A stretch of 64,000 nucleotides of DNA from Colwellia sp. (GCA_022969175.1 JALJPB010000009.1:60340-124339), one strand, 5' to 3'; positions 8,648-18,014 are shown, counted from the first letter of the stretch. A program made the numbers and translations. The notes: a model not told the origin generated them from the sequence alone.

Positions 8648-9169
8648 CTACATTAAAATAGACAGACTGATAGAATCAAAAGCAATGACATTGCCACCAA
8701 ATTCTTTAGCAAAAGCTTGAGCATCAACTTGTAAACTAAAGCTAGCTAAAGTTTTACCCATAGCGCCAGTTTTTTCCGAGCCATCTACATACCAAGCTGT
8801 TTTAGCGTCAATAAAATGTTCATCGTTAATTGTACCCCAAGGCATTTTGCTCATGTCATGTACTAACATTTGTGCAACGTTACGTTGATTTTCTGGGTCT
8901 AGGTAGTAGCTGAACATATCGCGAGTGGAACAAAACTTAAATGCCTTATCGCCCTGCTCTTTGCTAAATAATTCACCCTTTGGCCCATCAAAACGGGTGA
9001 TTAACATACCGCATAAATGACATTCTTCACTAGATTCAATGGCCACTGCTTTATATATCATTTTTTGTTGCTCATCTTGTTCAGAGCAAGAGGATAATAT
9101 GACTAAGAAGAAAAAAGATAATATTAAGCTGATGTCTACAGTGTTTTTTTTCTTTAGGCGTATTGTCAT
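8648..9169 (-). CDS. nosL: NosL-family copper-binding lipoprotein
   Basis: A 173-residue lipoprotein of the NosL family, a Cu(I) chaperone that helps mature nitrous oxide reductase NosZ. The signal peptide ends in LSSC (Cys28). The metal-site motif CHLCGM (Cys50, Cys53, Met55) is intact, as are the family segments FCSTRDMFSYYL and KTAWYVDGS. It directly follows broken remains of nosY and nosD, so it is probably the last intact gene of a decayed nos operon. It could persist because copper delivery is useful elsewhere, or because it has not yet decayed. Confidence 0.85.
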   Translation of the reverse strand: MTIRLKKKNTVDISLILSFFFLVILSSCSEQDEQQKMIYKAVAIESSEECHLCGMLITRFDGPKGELFSKEQGDKAFKFCSTRDMFSYYLDPENQRNVAQMLVHDMSKMPWGTINDEHFIDAKTAWYVDGSEKTGAMGKTLASFSLQVDAQAFAKEFGGNVIAFDSISLSILM

Positions 9170-9179
9170 TAAAGTGTCT

Positions 9180-9744
9180 TCTTGTTGAAAATAATTGACC
9201 TTGAGACAGGCTTGAGTTTATCGCAATGGCTAAAGCGCCATTGACATCGCTACCATCAAGCCCTGCGAGATTAACTAAACGAAATATATCGGCTGGATTT
9301 AACATCATCAATTGAGTTAAGCCCTGTTGAGTTAAGCCTGGTTCGCCCCCTACTAACAACGCCAGCAACGCTAAATCAAATACTAAGGCAAACAAAAAAC
9401 CAAGTAATCAAAGCAAAACCCACTGCTTTTGATTTTTCACTCACTAACAAGCTGATCAAATAGGCGATTGCGGTAAAGCTCAAACCCAATAAAATGGCAC
9501 TGGCAATAAATAAACCAAAAGTGACTAATACCGCATCATCTTCCAATTGAAAAAACAATTATAATACCGATGCGCCAAAACCGAGTAATGTCGCCAAAGC
9601 AATAATACCTCCTTGTCCGATAAACTTACCTAGCAATAACTGTGTTTTACTTAATGGGTAGGTTAATAGCAGTAATAAGGTAACTGCTTCTTGCTCACCA
9701 ACAAAGCTGTCATAACTGATCAGTAAGGTATGCCCTTTGCTCTG
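9180..9744 (-). pseudogene. nosY: nosY relic (ABC-2 permease of the nos copper system), truncated and frameshifted
   Basis: Minus-strand translation gives the middle and C-terminal parts of NosY. One frame reads HTLLISYDSFVGEQEAVTLL then LTYPLSKTQLLLGKFIGQGG, and reaches a TAA at 9561-9559. The same frame resumes at 9558 with FFQLEDDAVLVTFGLFIASA and SEKSKAVGFALITWFF. It then shifts frame near 9376-9400 to ALVFDLALLALLVGG and NPADIFRLVNLAGLDGS. NosY is the six-helix permease of the NosDFY complex. The N-terminal part is absent, an internal stop and a frameshift are present, and the C-terminus runs up to nosL. The gene cannot make a functional NosY. Confidence 0.8.
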
Positions 9745-9932
9745 AACATCGATGATAAATCACCTAAACACTTGCCAGCCGACAATACGATAGCATCACC
9801 ATCTTTACCGTCAGCAAGCACAGTTTGTAAATTATCTTCGGGCGATATCTGCAAACGTTCAGCCATTGATTGCCCTGTGAATAAATTCAACAGGAATATC
9901 AGGAAACACAAATTTAAGGGAGTTATTTTCAT
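9720..9932 (-). pseudogene. nosD: nosD relic (N-terminal fragment)
   Basis: A 70-codon frame starts with a signal peptide (about 1-24, ending SMAERL) and continues LQISPEDNLQTVLADGKDGD then AIVLSAGKC. This resembles the N-terminus of NosD, the periplasmic beta-helix protein that delivers copper-site parts to NosZ. The similarity ends near the CLGD segment and the frame stops. NosY sequence begins almost immediately in another frame near 9744. The rest of nosD, all of nosF and the start of nosY are therefore missing, most simply by one internal deletion. Confidence 0.65.
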
Positions 9933-10129
9933 AAATTAAATTACGGATTTAAAATAATGAAGCGTTTGGGGCTATTATTATAAGGTGAAATACAAAGTAG
10001 AAACAGCATAGCAGTATTTAATTGCCATGCCTTTGATTTTGATTAACTATTGATTTTATATTTTCCTTATTGATCGGCTACTCGACAAGAGCTAACTCAT
10101 CCTAGAAATACCAGCATAGGAAATTCTTT

Positions 10130-10651
10130 TTATAACTTTGCAATACAGTCGGCTATGACTATCGCGCCTGCTGAGGAAACATTCATAGAATTGCCCATGC
10201 CAAACATCGGAATATGAATAAGCATGTCCGATAAGGCAATAACTTCATCAGAAACACCAAACTTTTCAGAACCTAAAACAAAAGCTATCGGTAATTGGTA
10301 GTCTGCGTCTAAGTAGATGATTGAATTTTGGCAAAGCTCAATTGAGGCAATTTGATACCCTTGTAGCTTAAGTTCTGTAATAACATCAACAGATGATAAT
10401 TTCTCTTCAATGGTTACCCATTTTTGAGTCCCGATCGAGGTTTTTCTTAATTTTTTGGGATTAATTTTTTGTTCGCCACAAATCACCAATTTTTCTAATA
10501 AAAAAGCGTCTGACAAACGGATCATTGCACCAATATTATGACTACTTTGAATACCATCTAAAATAAGAATAACTTGATTTTTTTCTCGTTCGACAAACGC
10601 TTCTCTTGATGGTTTTTGTTTTCTTAATTCTTCAGTAGAGAGTTTGCTCAT
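10130..10651 (-). CDS. TrmH/SpoU-family RNA 2'-O-methyltransferase
   Basis: A 173-residue SPOUT-class methyltransferase that transfers a methyl group from S-adenosylmethionine to a ribose 2'-OH of tRNA or rRNA. The three SpoU motifs are visible: motif 1 in DGIQSSHNIGAMIRLSDAF, motif 2 in AFVLGSEKFGVSDEV, and motif 3 in GMGNSMNVSSAGAIV. These form the trefoil-knot cofactor site. It has no extra RNA-binding domain, only a short basic N-terminus, so the target is open (TrmH-like tRNA position 18 is one option). It is a single gene with about 200 bp before the nosD relic downstream. Confidence 0.85.
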   Translation of the reverse strand: MSKLSTEELRKQKPSREAFVEREKNQVILILDGIQSSHNIGAMIRLSDAFLLEKLVICGEQKINPKKLRKTSIGTQKWVTIEEKLSSVDVITELKLQGYQIASIELCQNSIIYLDADYQLPIAFVLGSEKFGVSDEVIALSDMLIHIPMFGMGNSMNVSSAGAIVIADCIAKL

Positions 10652-11099
10652 TAGATAACTTAATAATATTTTGAATTAGCTTTGAATGGGATTATATAAT
10701 GGCTTGTATGCAGTAGAAAACTAAAAGTTTAATAAATTAGGTTCTATTGAAAATGTTGTACAAATTACTAATAAAAAAAACATATTTTTAACAGTATGAT
10801 TTTCACTTTGTTATCAACTAATCGTTAATAATTAGCAACTAAGCTTCGAATAGCATTCTTCCACGCATTTCCATGTTAGTAGTGCATTAGCTGCATGACA
10901 GAACCGGTCCGTGTTATGTCAGGCATACTACCCTTTCAAAATTTTGCTTATATGACTTGGAGCAAGCTAAGTTAATAACTTTTTTTAAGCAGTATCCTTA
11001 AAATATAACCATAGTATTTGTATGGGTATAATTACTTGGCTTGTTTGCATTTATGAACTACTCTGTTAATAGGAAAGTATTCAGCTAATGGACTGAAAG
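10652..11099. other. Divergent intergenic region
   Basis: A 448-bp AT-rich divergent region between the methyltransferase and the GAF-GGDEF gene, so it should hold both promoters. A loose inverted repeat TGACA...TGTCA spans about 10897-10921 around a GC-richer core (ACCGGTCC). No ORF, tRNA or obvious riboswitch was seen. Confidence 0.4.
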
Positions 11100-12131
11100 A
11101 TGGGAAGTAAACAAGAAATATCTCAAAGTGAAAGCCTTATAAGACGGCTATACGAAATCACCACTCAACAAAATATAAGTTTTGATAATCAAGTTCAACA
11201 ATTATTAGAACTAGGTTGTGAACGCTTTAAATTAGACATAGGTATTTTAGCAAAAATCACAGGGAAGGAATGTCACCTTGAGTACTTAAATTGTGCCAAT
11301 GGTAACCGACTTAAAGCGGGGGACTGTTTTGATTTAAGTATCACCTATTCTGAAATTACTCTCAAAGCAAAAGGACCCGTCGCATTTGAGCATGTTAAAC
11401 AATCAGCGATTAATAAACACCCAGCTTACTTAGAATTTCAACTAGAAAGCTATATCGGTATTCCAATAAAAGTTAATAATAAAATTTTTGGCACATTAAA
11501 TTTTTCCAGCTTAGAGCCATATGATAAAAAATTTAGTCATGTTGACATAGATGCGCTGCAACTAATGGCTATTTGGGTAGGGCATGCTTTGGCTCTTAGA
11601 CAAACAAGTAAAAAACTTAAAACAGCCAATGAGCAACTTGAACAATTAATTAGAACGGACGTCATCACGGGGCTCTATAATCGCAACGCCTTTCAAGAAA
11701 TAGTTGAGAAGCAAATTTCATTAGCCAATAGAAATGGTTATTCAATATCTATTGTTAAATTAAACCTAGAGCGTTTCAATCCATTTAAAGGAAAATACGG
11801 ACAACTTGAAGCCGATAAAGTATTAACGATTACTGCAGGTATCCTGATAAAGAAATGTAGAAGTACCGACATTATTGCTAATTTTGGTGGAGAAGAGTTT
11901 GTCATTGCACTGATAAATACCGATCAGCGAGGGGCATTAAAAAATTGTGATTCTTTAACAAAAAGCATTAAAGACAATAAATGGCAATTACACAATTTCA
12001 CGGCTAAATGTGGGGTATCAACGTATACACCATCAAAGAAAGAGAACCTATCAACAATTAAGATAATTGAACAGCTTCTTAAAGAAGTGGATTCTGCTTT
12101 ATTTCATTCAAAATCTGTTGTTATGAATTAA
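11100..12131 (+). CDS. GAF-GGDEF protein with altered metal site
   Basis: A 343-residue cytoplasmic protein with a GAF sensor domain (about 20-165; SYIGIPIKVNNKIFGTLNF is typical), a short coiled linker (about 165-185) and a GGDEF domain (about 185-340). The domain start DVITGLYNRNAF and the signature GGEEF (263-267) are kept. In diguanylate cyclases the first Asp of the DxD motif binds Mg2+. Here the matching segment reads KLNLERF, with Asn222 in that place and KG for the usual ND. Cyclase activity is therefore doubtful; the domain may bind GTP or c-di-GMP, or act through protein contacts. The small downstream gene is 24 bp away and probably in the same transcript. Confidence 0.85.
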   Translation: MGSKQEISQSESLIRRLYEITTQQNISFDNQVQQLLELGCERFKLDIGILAKITGKECHLEYLNCANGNRLKAGDCFDLSITYSEITLKAKGPVAFEHVKQSAINKHPAYLEFQLESYIGIPIKVNNKIFGTLNFSSLEPYDKKFSHVDIDALQLMAIWVGHALALRQTSKKLKTANEQLEQLIRTDVITGLYNRNAFQEIVEKQISLANRNGYSISIVKLNLERFNPFKGKYGQLEADKVLTITAGILIKKCRSTDIIANFGGEEFVIALINTDQRGALKNCDSLTKSIKDNKWQLHNFTAKCGVSTYTPSKKENLSTIKIIEQLLKEVDSALFHSKSVVMN

Positions 12132-12155
12132 GTTAGCATATTAAGAGGATTTTTA

Positions 12156-12584
12156 ATGTTTTCTGCACATGGAGATTGGAAAATTTTTGCTAGTGATAAT
12201 TATGTACTTCAGTGGTTTAGTGGCTGCTGGAATGAAGAAGCAGCTATACAGTATGTAACAGAATATAGAGATAAAACCGAACACCTTGACGGTAAAAAAT
12301 GGGTCATGTTATCTATTTTTGAAGAATGGGAGTTGGCTGTCCCGGAAATAGCCCCTCATATAGAGCAACACTGTCAAAGATTTAAGGACATTGGCTGTAT
12401 TAAAGATTGCCATGTCTACAGCCCAAGTGCTACAAAAGGCATGCTGCTTGAGCAACTTACTCCTCAAACCGAAGGAAGCTATGAGAGGCAAGTATTTACT
12501 GATATTGAAAGTGCAGTAACTTGGCTTAAAAATTGCGGTTATGAAGTGGAAATAGATAAGTTTGTTAGTCAGTTACCAAAGTAA
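12156..12584 (+). CDS. Conserved-looking small cytoplasmic protein
   Basis: A 142-residue soluble protein, unusually rich in aromatic residues at the N-terminus (HGDWKIFASDNYVLQWFSGC). It has an alternating beta/alpha pattern reminiscent of STAS-like or SpoIIAA-like folds, but I cannot assign a family. AGAGGA lies 6-11 bases upstream of the ATG. It follows the GAF-GGDEF gene by 24 bp, so the two are likely cotranscribed and may work together in signalling. That functional link is inference from spacing. Confidence 0.65.
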   Translation: MFSAHGDWKIFASDNYVLQWFSGCWNEEAAIQYVTEYRDKTEHLDGKKWVMLSIFEEWELAVPEIAPHIEQHCQRFKDIGCIKDCHVYSPSATKGMLLEQLTPQTEGSYERQVFTDIESAVTWLKNCGYEVEIDKFVSQLPK

Positions 12585-12609
12585 TATTATCAGCAACGAG
12601 GTATAATAA

Positions 12610-12641
12610 AATACTAACCAATAGATCTATTGGTTAGTATT
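12610..12641. terminator. 32-bp perfect palindrome, possible bidirectional terminator
   Basis: A perfect 32-bp inverted repeat (AATACTAACCAATA, GATC, and its complement) sits between the convergent 142-residue protein gene and the PEP-CTERM gene. The stem is long but AT-rich, and only AT-rich DNA follows without a clean U-run. Position suggests a two-way terminator; an operator role is possible. Confidence 0.5.
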
Positions 12642-12694
12642 AATAAAATTAATAACTAATTACAAACACGTAGTGTTTATAACATTTAGTCGGA

Positions 12695-13324
12695 TTATCC
12701 AGATTTTTTAGTATTAGCTTTTCTAATACCTAAACCCGCTAGGGCTAAACCAAATAAGGCTATTGAAGTTGGCTCTGGAATAGTGCCCCCAACAACTAGA
12801 CTCATATTTGCTACATCTTGCATAACACCAGAATTTAAACTAATTGATGATACACCAGATTCACGAGTATAGTCGTAGGAGATATATCCATAATTATTAG
12901 CTGCAGTGATAAATGCAAGTGCGCCATTGTGTGAACTATCCCAAACGCCAAAAGTTGAACCTCCAACTAAAATAGTATCCCAATCACCATTTACAGATAA
13001 ATCAGAATTAAATGTACCATCACCAATAATATCACCAGCTGAAAATGAATTTAGAAAGTAGTACCCACTTATCTGATTACCTGTGGTAGCAAAAGTACCA
13101 GTGCCATTCATCATAAAGTCTAAATACTCGAATGAAGACCCTGGATCAATGGAAATAACACTTCCATCAGATAAGGCAAAGGTGTATGTCGATAAATCAC
13201 TTTGCCCGTTGCCTTGAACAAAAGTTTCATTGATATCAAAATCAACCAAAGCAGCCGATGAAGTAAATGAAATTGATAACATTGCCAAAGTAGCAACAAG
13301 TGGTTTAGTGAATGCTTTTAACAT
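12695..13324 (-). CDS. PEP-CTERM sorting-domain exported protein
   Basis: A 209-residue exported protein. The N-terminal signal peptide (about 1-24) ends in SSAA. The middle is rich in Gly, Ser, Thr and Asp, with beta character. The C-terminus has the PEP-CTERM signal: PEP near 182, a hydrophobic helix TSIALFGLALAGLGI and a basic end RKANTKK. Such signals are processed by an exosortase (EpsH type), placing proteins on the surface or in exopolysaccharide matrix. No exosortase gene lies in this window. It is a single gene with its own upstream region and convergent with the gene at 12156. Confidence 0.85.
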   Translation of the reverse strand: MLKAFTKPLVATLAMLSISFTSSAALVDFDINETFVQGNGQSDLSTYTFALSDGSVISIDPGSSFEYLDFMMNGTGTFATTGNQISGYYFLNSFSAGDIIGDGTFNSDLSVNGDWDTILVGGSTFGVWDSSHNGALAFITAANNYGYISYDYTRESGVSSISLNSGVMQDVANMSLVVGGTIPEPTSIALFGLALAGLGIRKANTKKSG

Positions 13325-13492
13325 TTTTTTTCCTTAGAAGATATTTAAATAGATTAGCTCACACAAAACAAGCAATTAACATACCAAAAAATATAACCAA
13401 TTAAAAAACAAGTACTTAAGTGCAATCGAATCTTGTGATTTGATTGCGCTATGCTAACTGTAAAAAAATTAGACAGTTAAAGTAAAGTGTAA

Positions 13493-14692
13493 CTATTTTA
13501 TACTGATTCGCGCAAACTTACGTTTACCTACTTGGTAAACCGCTTGAGAGCCACTGGCGATTTGCAAAGATTTATCGACAATTTTTACTCCATCAATTTT
13601 CGCAGCGCCTTGTTTGATCATTCGATACGCTTCCGAGGTACTAACCACTAAACCAGCTTCTTTGAATAAATTAGCAATAGCAATTTCACCACCTTCTGCA
13701 GTAATTTCTATCTCAGGCATGTCATCAGGCATTGCGCCTTTTTGAAAGCGATTAATAAATTCATCATGAGCGCCCTGCGCTGAAGCTTCATCATGAAAAC
13801 GAGCAATTAGCTCTTTCGCTAAGTCAATTTTAACATCGCGGGGGTTCAGCCCTTCAGCAATTTTAGTTTTATAAGCTTCTATTTCTTCAATAGGTTTAAA
13901 ACTTAACAACTCATAATAACGCCACATTAAAACATCTGATATTGACATGATTTTACCAAACATTTCTGTTGGGCTATCGGTAATTCCAATGTAATTATTT
14001 AACGATTTAGACATTTTTTGAACGCCGTCTAACCCCTCAAGTAATGGCATCATTAAGACAGTTTGTGGACGTTGTCCTTCTGATTTTTGTAACTCACGGC
14101 CCATTAATAAATTAAACTTTTGATCCGTGCCGCCTAACTCAACGTCTGCTTCTAAAGCAACAGAATCCCAACCTTGAACCAGTGGGTACATAAACTCATG
14201 AATGGCAATAGATTGGCCAGCTGCGTAACGTTTTTTAAAATCATCACGCTCCATCATACGTGCAACAGTTTGGCGAGATGCGAGTTTTAGCATACCTGCA
14301 GCACCCATTTTATCCATCCATGTTGAATTAAAGGCAACGGTAGTTTTAGCTGGATCAAGAATTTTAAATACTTGTTCTTTATAAGTTTCAGCGTTTGCTA
14401 ATACATCTTCTCTAGTCAACGCTTTACGCGTAACATTTTTCCCCGTTGGATCACCAATCATGCCGGTGAAGTCACCAATCAAAAAGATAACTTCGTGACC
14501 TAATTGCTGAAATTGACGTAACTTGTTGATTAAAACTGTATGGCCTAAATGCAAATCGGGTGCTGTTGGATCAAAGCCAGCCTTAATTTTTAAGGGTATG
14601 CCTTTTTTAAGTTTTTCTAATAATTCATCTTCTACTAAGATTTCTTCTGCACCACGTTTGATTTCAGCAAACGCTTGATTAACATCGGTCAT
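13493..14692 (-). CDS. tyrS: Tyrosine--tRNA ligase
   Basis: A class I aminoacyl-tRNA synthetase that charges tRNA-Tyr. The start at 14692 (MTDVNQAF, 399 residues) is supported by GGAG 7 bases upstream; the in-frame codon at 14713 is not. Visible signatures are [11 protein letters not shown] (HIGH motif), [13 protein letters not shown] around it, the tyrosine-binding region [24 protein letters not shown] near 230, and a C-terminal S4 RNA-binding domain (about 335-399). Length fits the second bacterial TyrRS type (TyrZ-like, about 400). It is divergent from the M23 peptidase gene, a common arrangement in Gammaproteobacteria. Confidence 0.95.
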   Translation of the reverse strand: MTDVNQAFAEIKRGAEEILVEDELLEKLKKGIPLKIKAGFDPTAPDLHLGHTVLINKLRQFQQLGHEVIFLIGDFTGMIGDPTGKNVTRKALTREDVLANAETYKEQVFKILDPAKTTVAFNSTWMDKMGAAGMLKLASRQTVARMMERDDFKKRYAAGQSIAIHEFMYPLVQGWDSVALEADVELGGTDQKFNLLMGRELQKSEGQRPQTVLMMPLLEGLDGVQKMSKSLNNYIGITDSPTEMFGKIMSISDVLMWRYYELLSFKPIEEIEAYKTKIAEGLNPRDVKIDLAKELIARFHDEASAQGAHDEFINRFQKGAMPDDMPEIEITAEGGEIAIANLFKEAGLVVSTSEAYRMIKQGAAKIDGVKIVDKSLQIASGSQAVYQVGKRKFARISIK

Positions 14693-14878
14693 TGACCTGA
14701 CTCCACTTCTCAAATAACAATTGTATTTTCAATTAATGGCCGAATTCTACTGCACTTTAGCGACTAATTAAAAGCTTAAAATTAAAACAAAGGGTATTTT
14801 TTGTCTAACTTTTGATATAGTAAACGAAAGGCGTCGTAAACTCGTGCTAAATAAATTCGCAACAAAAGCAGTAACCGT

Positions 14879-16288
14879 TTGAAAAAATTAAAAAATATAT
14901 ATATTCAATTACCAAAACAGCACAAACTGATCATCAGCTCATTCAGTGTTTTATTAATGCTGATCTTGCTTATTCCTTCAGAAAAAGCTACTGCTAGCCG
15001 TCAAAGTGAAAGCGATTCATATCAAATAGGCCAACGCTATCAACTTGAGTTACCAATCAGCAATGTTCCTCCTGTCGTATCAACTACTACAAATGAACGA
15101 CAGCACTCGGCAATTAATCACCAACAGATTAGTAAACAAAAAATTAGTGAAGAGAGTATTTCATGGCAAATCGCACATGTTAAAAGTGGAGATTCTCTAG
15201 CTAAAATATTTAAGCGTTTTGGTTTTAATGCAACAACTACCTATAAAGTTATTAATGCAGACGGTGAACACAGTAAATTATTAAAAAAAATTAATGTCGG
15301 CGACAAAATTCACTTAGGAAGTAATTCCCAGCAGCAACTTATTGCTCTAAAATATCCATTATCGAAAACTGACACTTTGTATATAGATATAAACGAGCAA
15401 GGTTATCAATCTTATAAAGAATCTAAAGTCGTCGACATTAGAGAAACTTTTGCCTTTGGTGTTATAAAATCGAGTTTTTGGAATGCGGCAATTGAAGCTG
15501 GCTTAGAAGATAAACAAATTATCGCGTTAGCTAACATCTTTGGTTGGGATATTGATTTTGCCCTTGATATACGTAGTGGTGACAGTTTTCATGTTGTTTA
15601 TGAAAACCGCTATATTGATGGTGAGTTTATTGGCACAGGAAAAATATTAGCTGCTGAATTTATCAACCAGGATGACCCTTTTCAAGCCATACGCTTTACA
15701 GATGATGAATTCTATACTCCTGATGGCAGAAGCATGCGCAAAGCATTCTTACGTGCTCCGGTAAACTTTAGATATATTAGTTCAAATTTTAAGCTTAAAC
15801 GCTTTCATCCGATTCAAAAGCGCTGGAAAGCACATCGTGGTACCGATTATAGAGCAAAAAGTGGTACACCGGTTGTAGCAGCAGGAAACGGTAAAGTAAC
15901 TCACTCAACAAAGAATAAGTACAATGGTAATTATGTATTTATTCAACATGGTAATGGCATCGTTACTAAATACCTGCATTTCTCAAAACGTGCAGTTAAA
16001 AAAGGCCAACGAGTAAAACAAGGACAAGTGATAGGTTATGTCGGTTCAACAGGTATGTCTCAAGCACCTCACTTACATTATGAGTTTTTATTGAACGGTG
16101 TACATCGTAACCCTCGTACTGTAAAACTGCCGGACGCAAAACCCATTAATAAGAAATTTAAACGTGAATTTTCATTAATTGCAACTCAGCGCTTGTCGGA
16201 CTTATCAGGTTCAAAACAAGCTTTATTAGCTATGCAGTCACCTTCAGAAAATCAACAAGTTGCAGCGAACCAATCGGCGGATGACTAA
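14879..16288 (+). CDS. M23 murein endopeptidase with OapA/LysM-like domain (MepM-like)
   Basis: A 469-residue periplasmic zinc peptidase that cleaves peptidoglycan cross-links. The N-terminus is basic with one transmembrane/signal helix (about 18-33). A LysM/OapA-like domain follows (about 98-156; HVKSGDSLAKIFKRFGF), and a C-terminal LytM domain (about 300-410) has the zinc ligands His319 and Asp323 (HRGTD) and the catalytic/ligand pair His398-x-His400 (HLH). All ligands are present, so it should be active, like E. coli MepM (YebA). The start is uncertain: the frame opens with TTG and has no ATG before residue 27. It overlaps anmK by 8 bp, coupling murein cleavage to murein recycling. Confidence 0.9.
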   Translation: MKKLKNIYIQLPKQHKLIISSFSVLLMLILLIPSEKATASRQSESDSYQIGQRYQLELPISNVPPVVSTTTNERQHSAINHQQISKQKISEESISWQIAHVKSGDSLAKIFKRFGFNATTTYKVINADGEHSKLLKKINVGDKIHLGSNSQQQLIALKYPLSKTDTLYIDINEQGYQSYKESKVVDIRETFAFGVIKSSFWNAAIEAGLEDKQIIALANIFGWDIDFALDIRSGDSFHVVYENRYIDGEFIGTGKILAAEFINQDDPFQAIRFTDDEFYTPDGRSMRKAFLRAPVNFRYISSNFKLKRFHPIQKRWKAHRGTDYRAKSGTPVVAAGNGKVTHSTKNKYNGNYVFIQHGNGIVTKYLHFSKRAVKKGQRVKQGQVIGYVGSTGMSQAPHLHYEFLLNGVHRNPRTVKLPDAKPINKKFKREFSLIATQRLSDLSGSKQALLAMQSPSENQQVAANQSADD

Positions 16289-17450
16289 ACCTTTATATTA
16301 TATTGGCTTGATGTCTGGCACGAGTGCCGATGGTATTGATCTAGCACTGGTTGATTTTTCTAATGACAGTATTACATTAGTTGCAAAATATTATCAGGCC
16401 TATGATCAAGAAACTCATCAAGCAATAACGTCTTTATATACCAATAGTAGTAATGAAATAGACAGGGCATTTTCCCTTGATGTTCAGCTTGCTCACCAAT
16501 TTAGTAGCACTATACTAAAGTTCATTAAACATCAGCGTTTACAGCCAGAGAATATCGTTGCAATTGGTAATCATGGTCAAACCATTCGCCACCGCCCTCA
16601 AAACCAAGAGACTCAAGCCCAAAATGCTTTTACCCTTCAAATCGGCTGTAATCAAACCTTAGCAACCTTAACAAACATTAGAGTTGTCGGGCAATTCAGA
16701 CGAAAGGATATGGCCTTAGGGGGTCAAGGCGCGCCTTTAGTACCGGCTTTTCACAAAGCATTATTTGCTAACCATCAAGAGAAATCACCAAATACTTTTG
16801 TCGTAAATATTGGTGGCATTGCCAACTTAAGCTTTTTACCCTCCACCACTTCAAAATATAACAGCGGAATAGTTAAAGGCTTCGATACAGGCCCAGGTAA
16901 TGCTTTAATGGATGATTGGTACCAACAACATCATAATGACTCCCGTTATGATAAAAGTGGTGACTGGGCGGCTAAAGGGACTATAGATATAACATTATTG
17001 AACCACTTATTATCAGACAGCTACTTTCAATTGTCTGCACCTAAAAGTACCGGCAGAGAAATATTTCATATTGGCTGGTTGCAAGATAAACTCCTGAATT
17101 ATTCATTAGCTGCAGTAGATGTTCAAGCCACATTATCAGCGTTAACAACACAGACTATATGTAGTGAAATTATTAAACTCAGCCATTCTGGTAATATATT
17201 TTTGTGTGGTGGTGGTGTTTTAAATACCCATTTATATCAATCTATAAAACAGTATCTTACAGGTAGCACAGCTCAACAATACCACTTTACTCTATCATCA
17301 ACTGATGAAGTCGGTATTGATAGTGAAGCATTAGAAGCCATGGCCTTTGCTTGGTTCTCGTATGCATTTGATCATAATATCCCTGGAAATATTCCAGCAG
17401 TTACAGGTGCAAGAAAGGCTGCAGTTCTTGGTACAAGTTATCAACCTTAG
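16281..17450 (+). CDS. anmK: Anhydro-N-acetylmuramic acid kinase
   Basis: AnmK converts 1,6-anhydroMurNAc, released by lytic transglycosylases, to MurNAc-6-phosphate in the cytoplasm for cell-wall recycling. The start ATG at 16281 gives 389 residues; it overlaps the end of the M23 gene in ATGACTAA. Family motifs are GLMSGTSADGIDLALVDF at the N-terminus (nucleotide binding), GNHGQTIRHRP, NIGGIANLSFLP, GFDTGPGNALMDDW and the C-terminal GARKAAVLG. Length is normal (about 370-390). The gene pair with the endopeptidase suggests coordinated murein turnover. Confidence 0.95.
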   Translation: MTKPLYYIGLMSGTSADGIDLALVDFSNDSITLVAKYYQAYDQETHQAITSLYTNSSNEIDRAFSLDVQLAHQFSSTILKFIKHQRLQPENIVAIGNHGQTIRHRPQNQETQAQNAFTLQIGCNQTLATLTNIRVVGQFRRKDMALGGQGAPLVPAFHKALFANHQEKSPNTFVVNIGGIANLSFLPSTTSKYNSGIVKGFDTGPGNALMDDWYQQHHNDSRYDKSGDWAAKGTIDITLLNHLLSDSYFQLSAPKSTGREIFHIGWLQDKLLNYSLAAVDVQATLSALTTQTICSEIIKLSHSGNIFLCGGGVLNTHLYQSIKQYLTGSTAQQYHFTLSSTDEVGIDSEALEAMAFAWFSYAFDHNIPGNIPAVTGARKAAVLGTSYQP

Positions 17451-17571
17451 TCAACCTGAGTTCACTTTTCCACCAATCAATAAATACTATTTAATTAAAT
17501 AATGAACTATTCTTATATGTCGCAATCTAAGAATTTGTACCTTATTACCAATGTAATAGATAGGAGGAGGT

Positions 17572-17763
17572 ATGGAATTTAGTGATATACATATTGGCAT
17601 GAAGTGCGGAAGTAAAAAAGGCAGTGGCACTGTTACCTGGATCGATGGCTCAACTCGCACTGTTTATTTGTCTGATAGCAAAAGCGATGATAATTTTGAA
17701 GTGAAATTAGAAGACCTCATTGATGACCCTCAAGTACACAACCGAGGTGATACTTTTTATTAG
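17572..17763 (+). CDS. Small acidic protein of unknown function
   Basis: A 63-residue protein starting MEFSDIHIGMKCGSKKGSG, followed by a TVTWIDGSTRTVYLSDSK segment that suggests a small beta-barrel (SH3- or KOW-like) fold. The end is acidic. The ribosome-binding site is very strong (AGGAGGAGG, 3-11 bases before the ATG), which makes the gene credible despite its size. Family not recognised. It stands alone between anmK and dam, about 120 bp after anmK. Confidence 0.6.
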   Translation: MEFSDIHIGMKCGSKKGSGTVTWIDGSTRTVYLSDSKSDDNFEVKLEDLIDDPQVHNRGDTFY

Positions 17764-17915
17764 CCAACATAAGTTTAAACGAGAAATAAATTATGTCGTA
17801 ACAGCTATTGATTCTGTTATGGCATTCTTATCACAAAATAGGAAACTCACACCATCTTCCCACGGGGAAAATCAAATCACGTTACTCTTTCTGATACTAT
17901 ATCGAAGGGATAAGG

Positions 17916-18014
17916 ATGGAAGCCATAGCCCCACTTTTCTGGCACAGTATATCTGTACTGTCTTTTTTCTGGTTGAATTTTACCGTCCTACTCCATTTTG
18001 AGTATTACAAATAA
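17916..18014 (+). CDS. Possible 32-residue membrane peptide
   Basis: A short frame encodes MEAIAPLFWHSISVLSFFWL followed by NFTVLLHFEYYK. This is a single hydrophobic helix with aromatic ends, as in small membrane peptides. AAGG lies directly before the ATG, with GAAGG about 9-13 bases upstream. No family recognised; it may be chance. The interval 17764-18073 otherwise shows no gene. Confidence 0.25.
   Translation: MEAIAPLFWHSISVLSFFWLNFTVLLHFEYYK

Noticed and set aside
17720..18001. 93-codon + strand frame overlapping the 63-residue gene
   Set aside because: It overlaps a gene with a far better ribosome site, has no ribosome site itself and encodes an unlikely composition; treated as a shadow.
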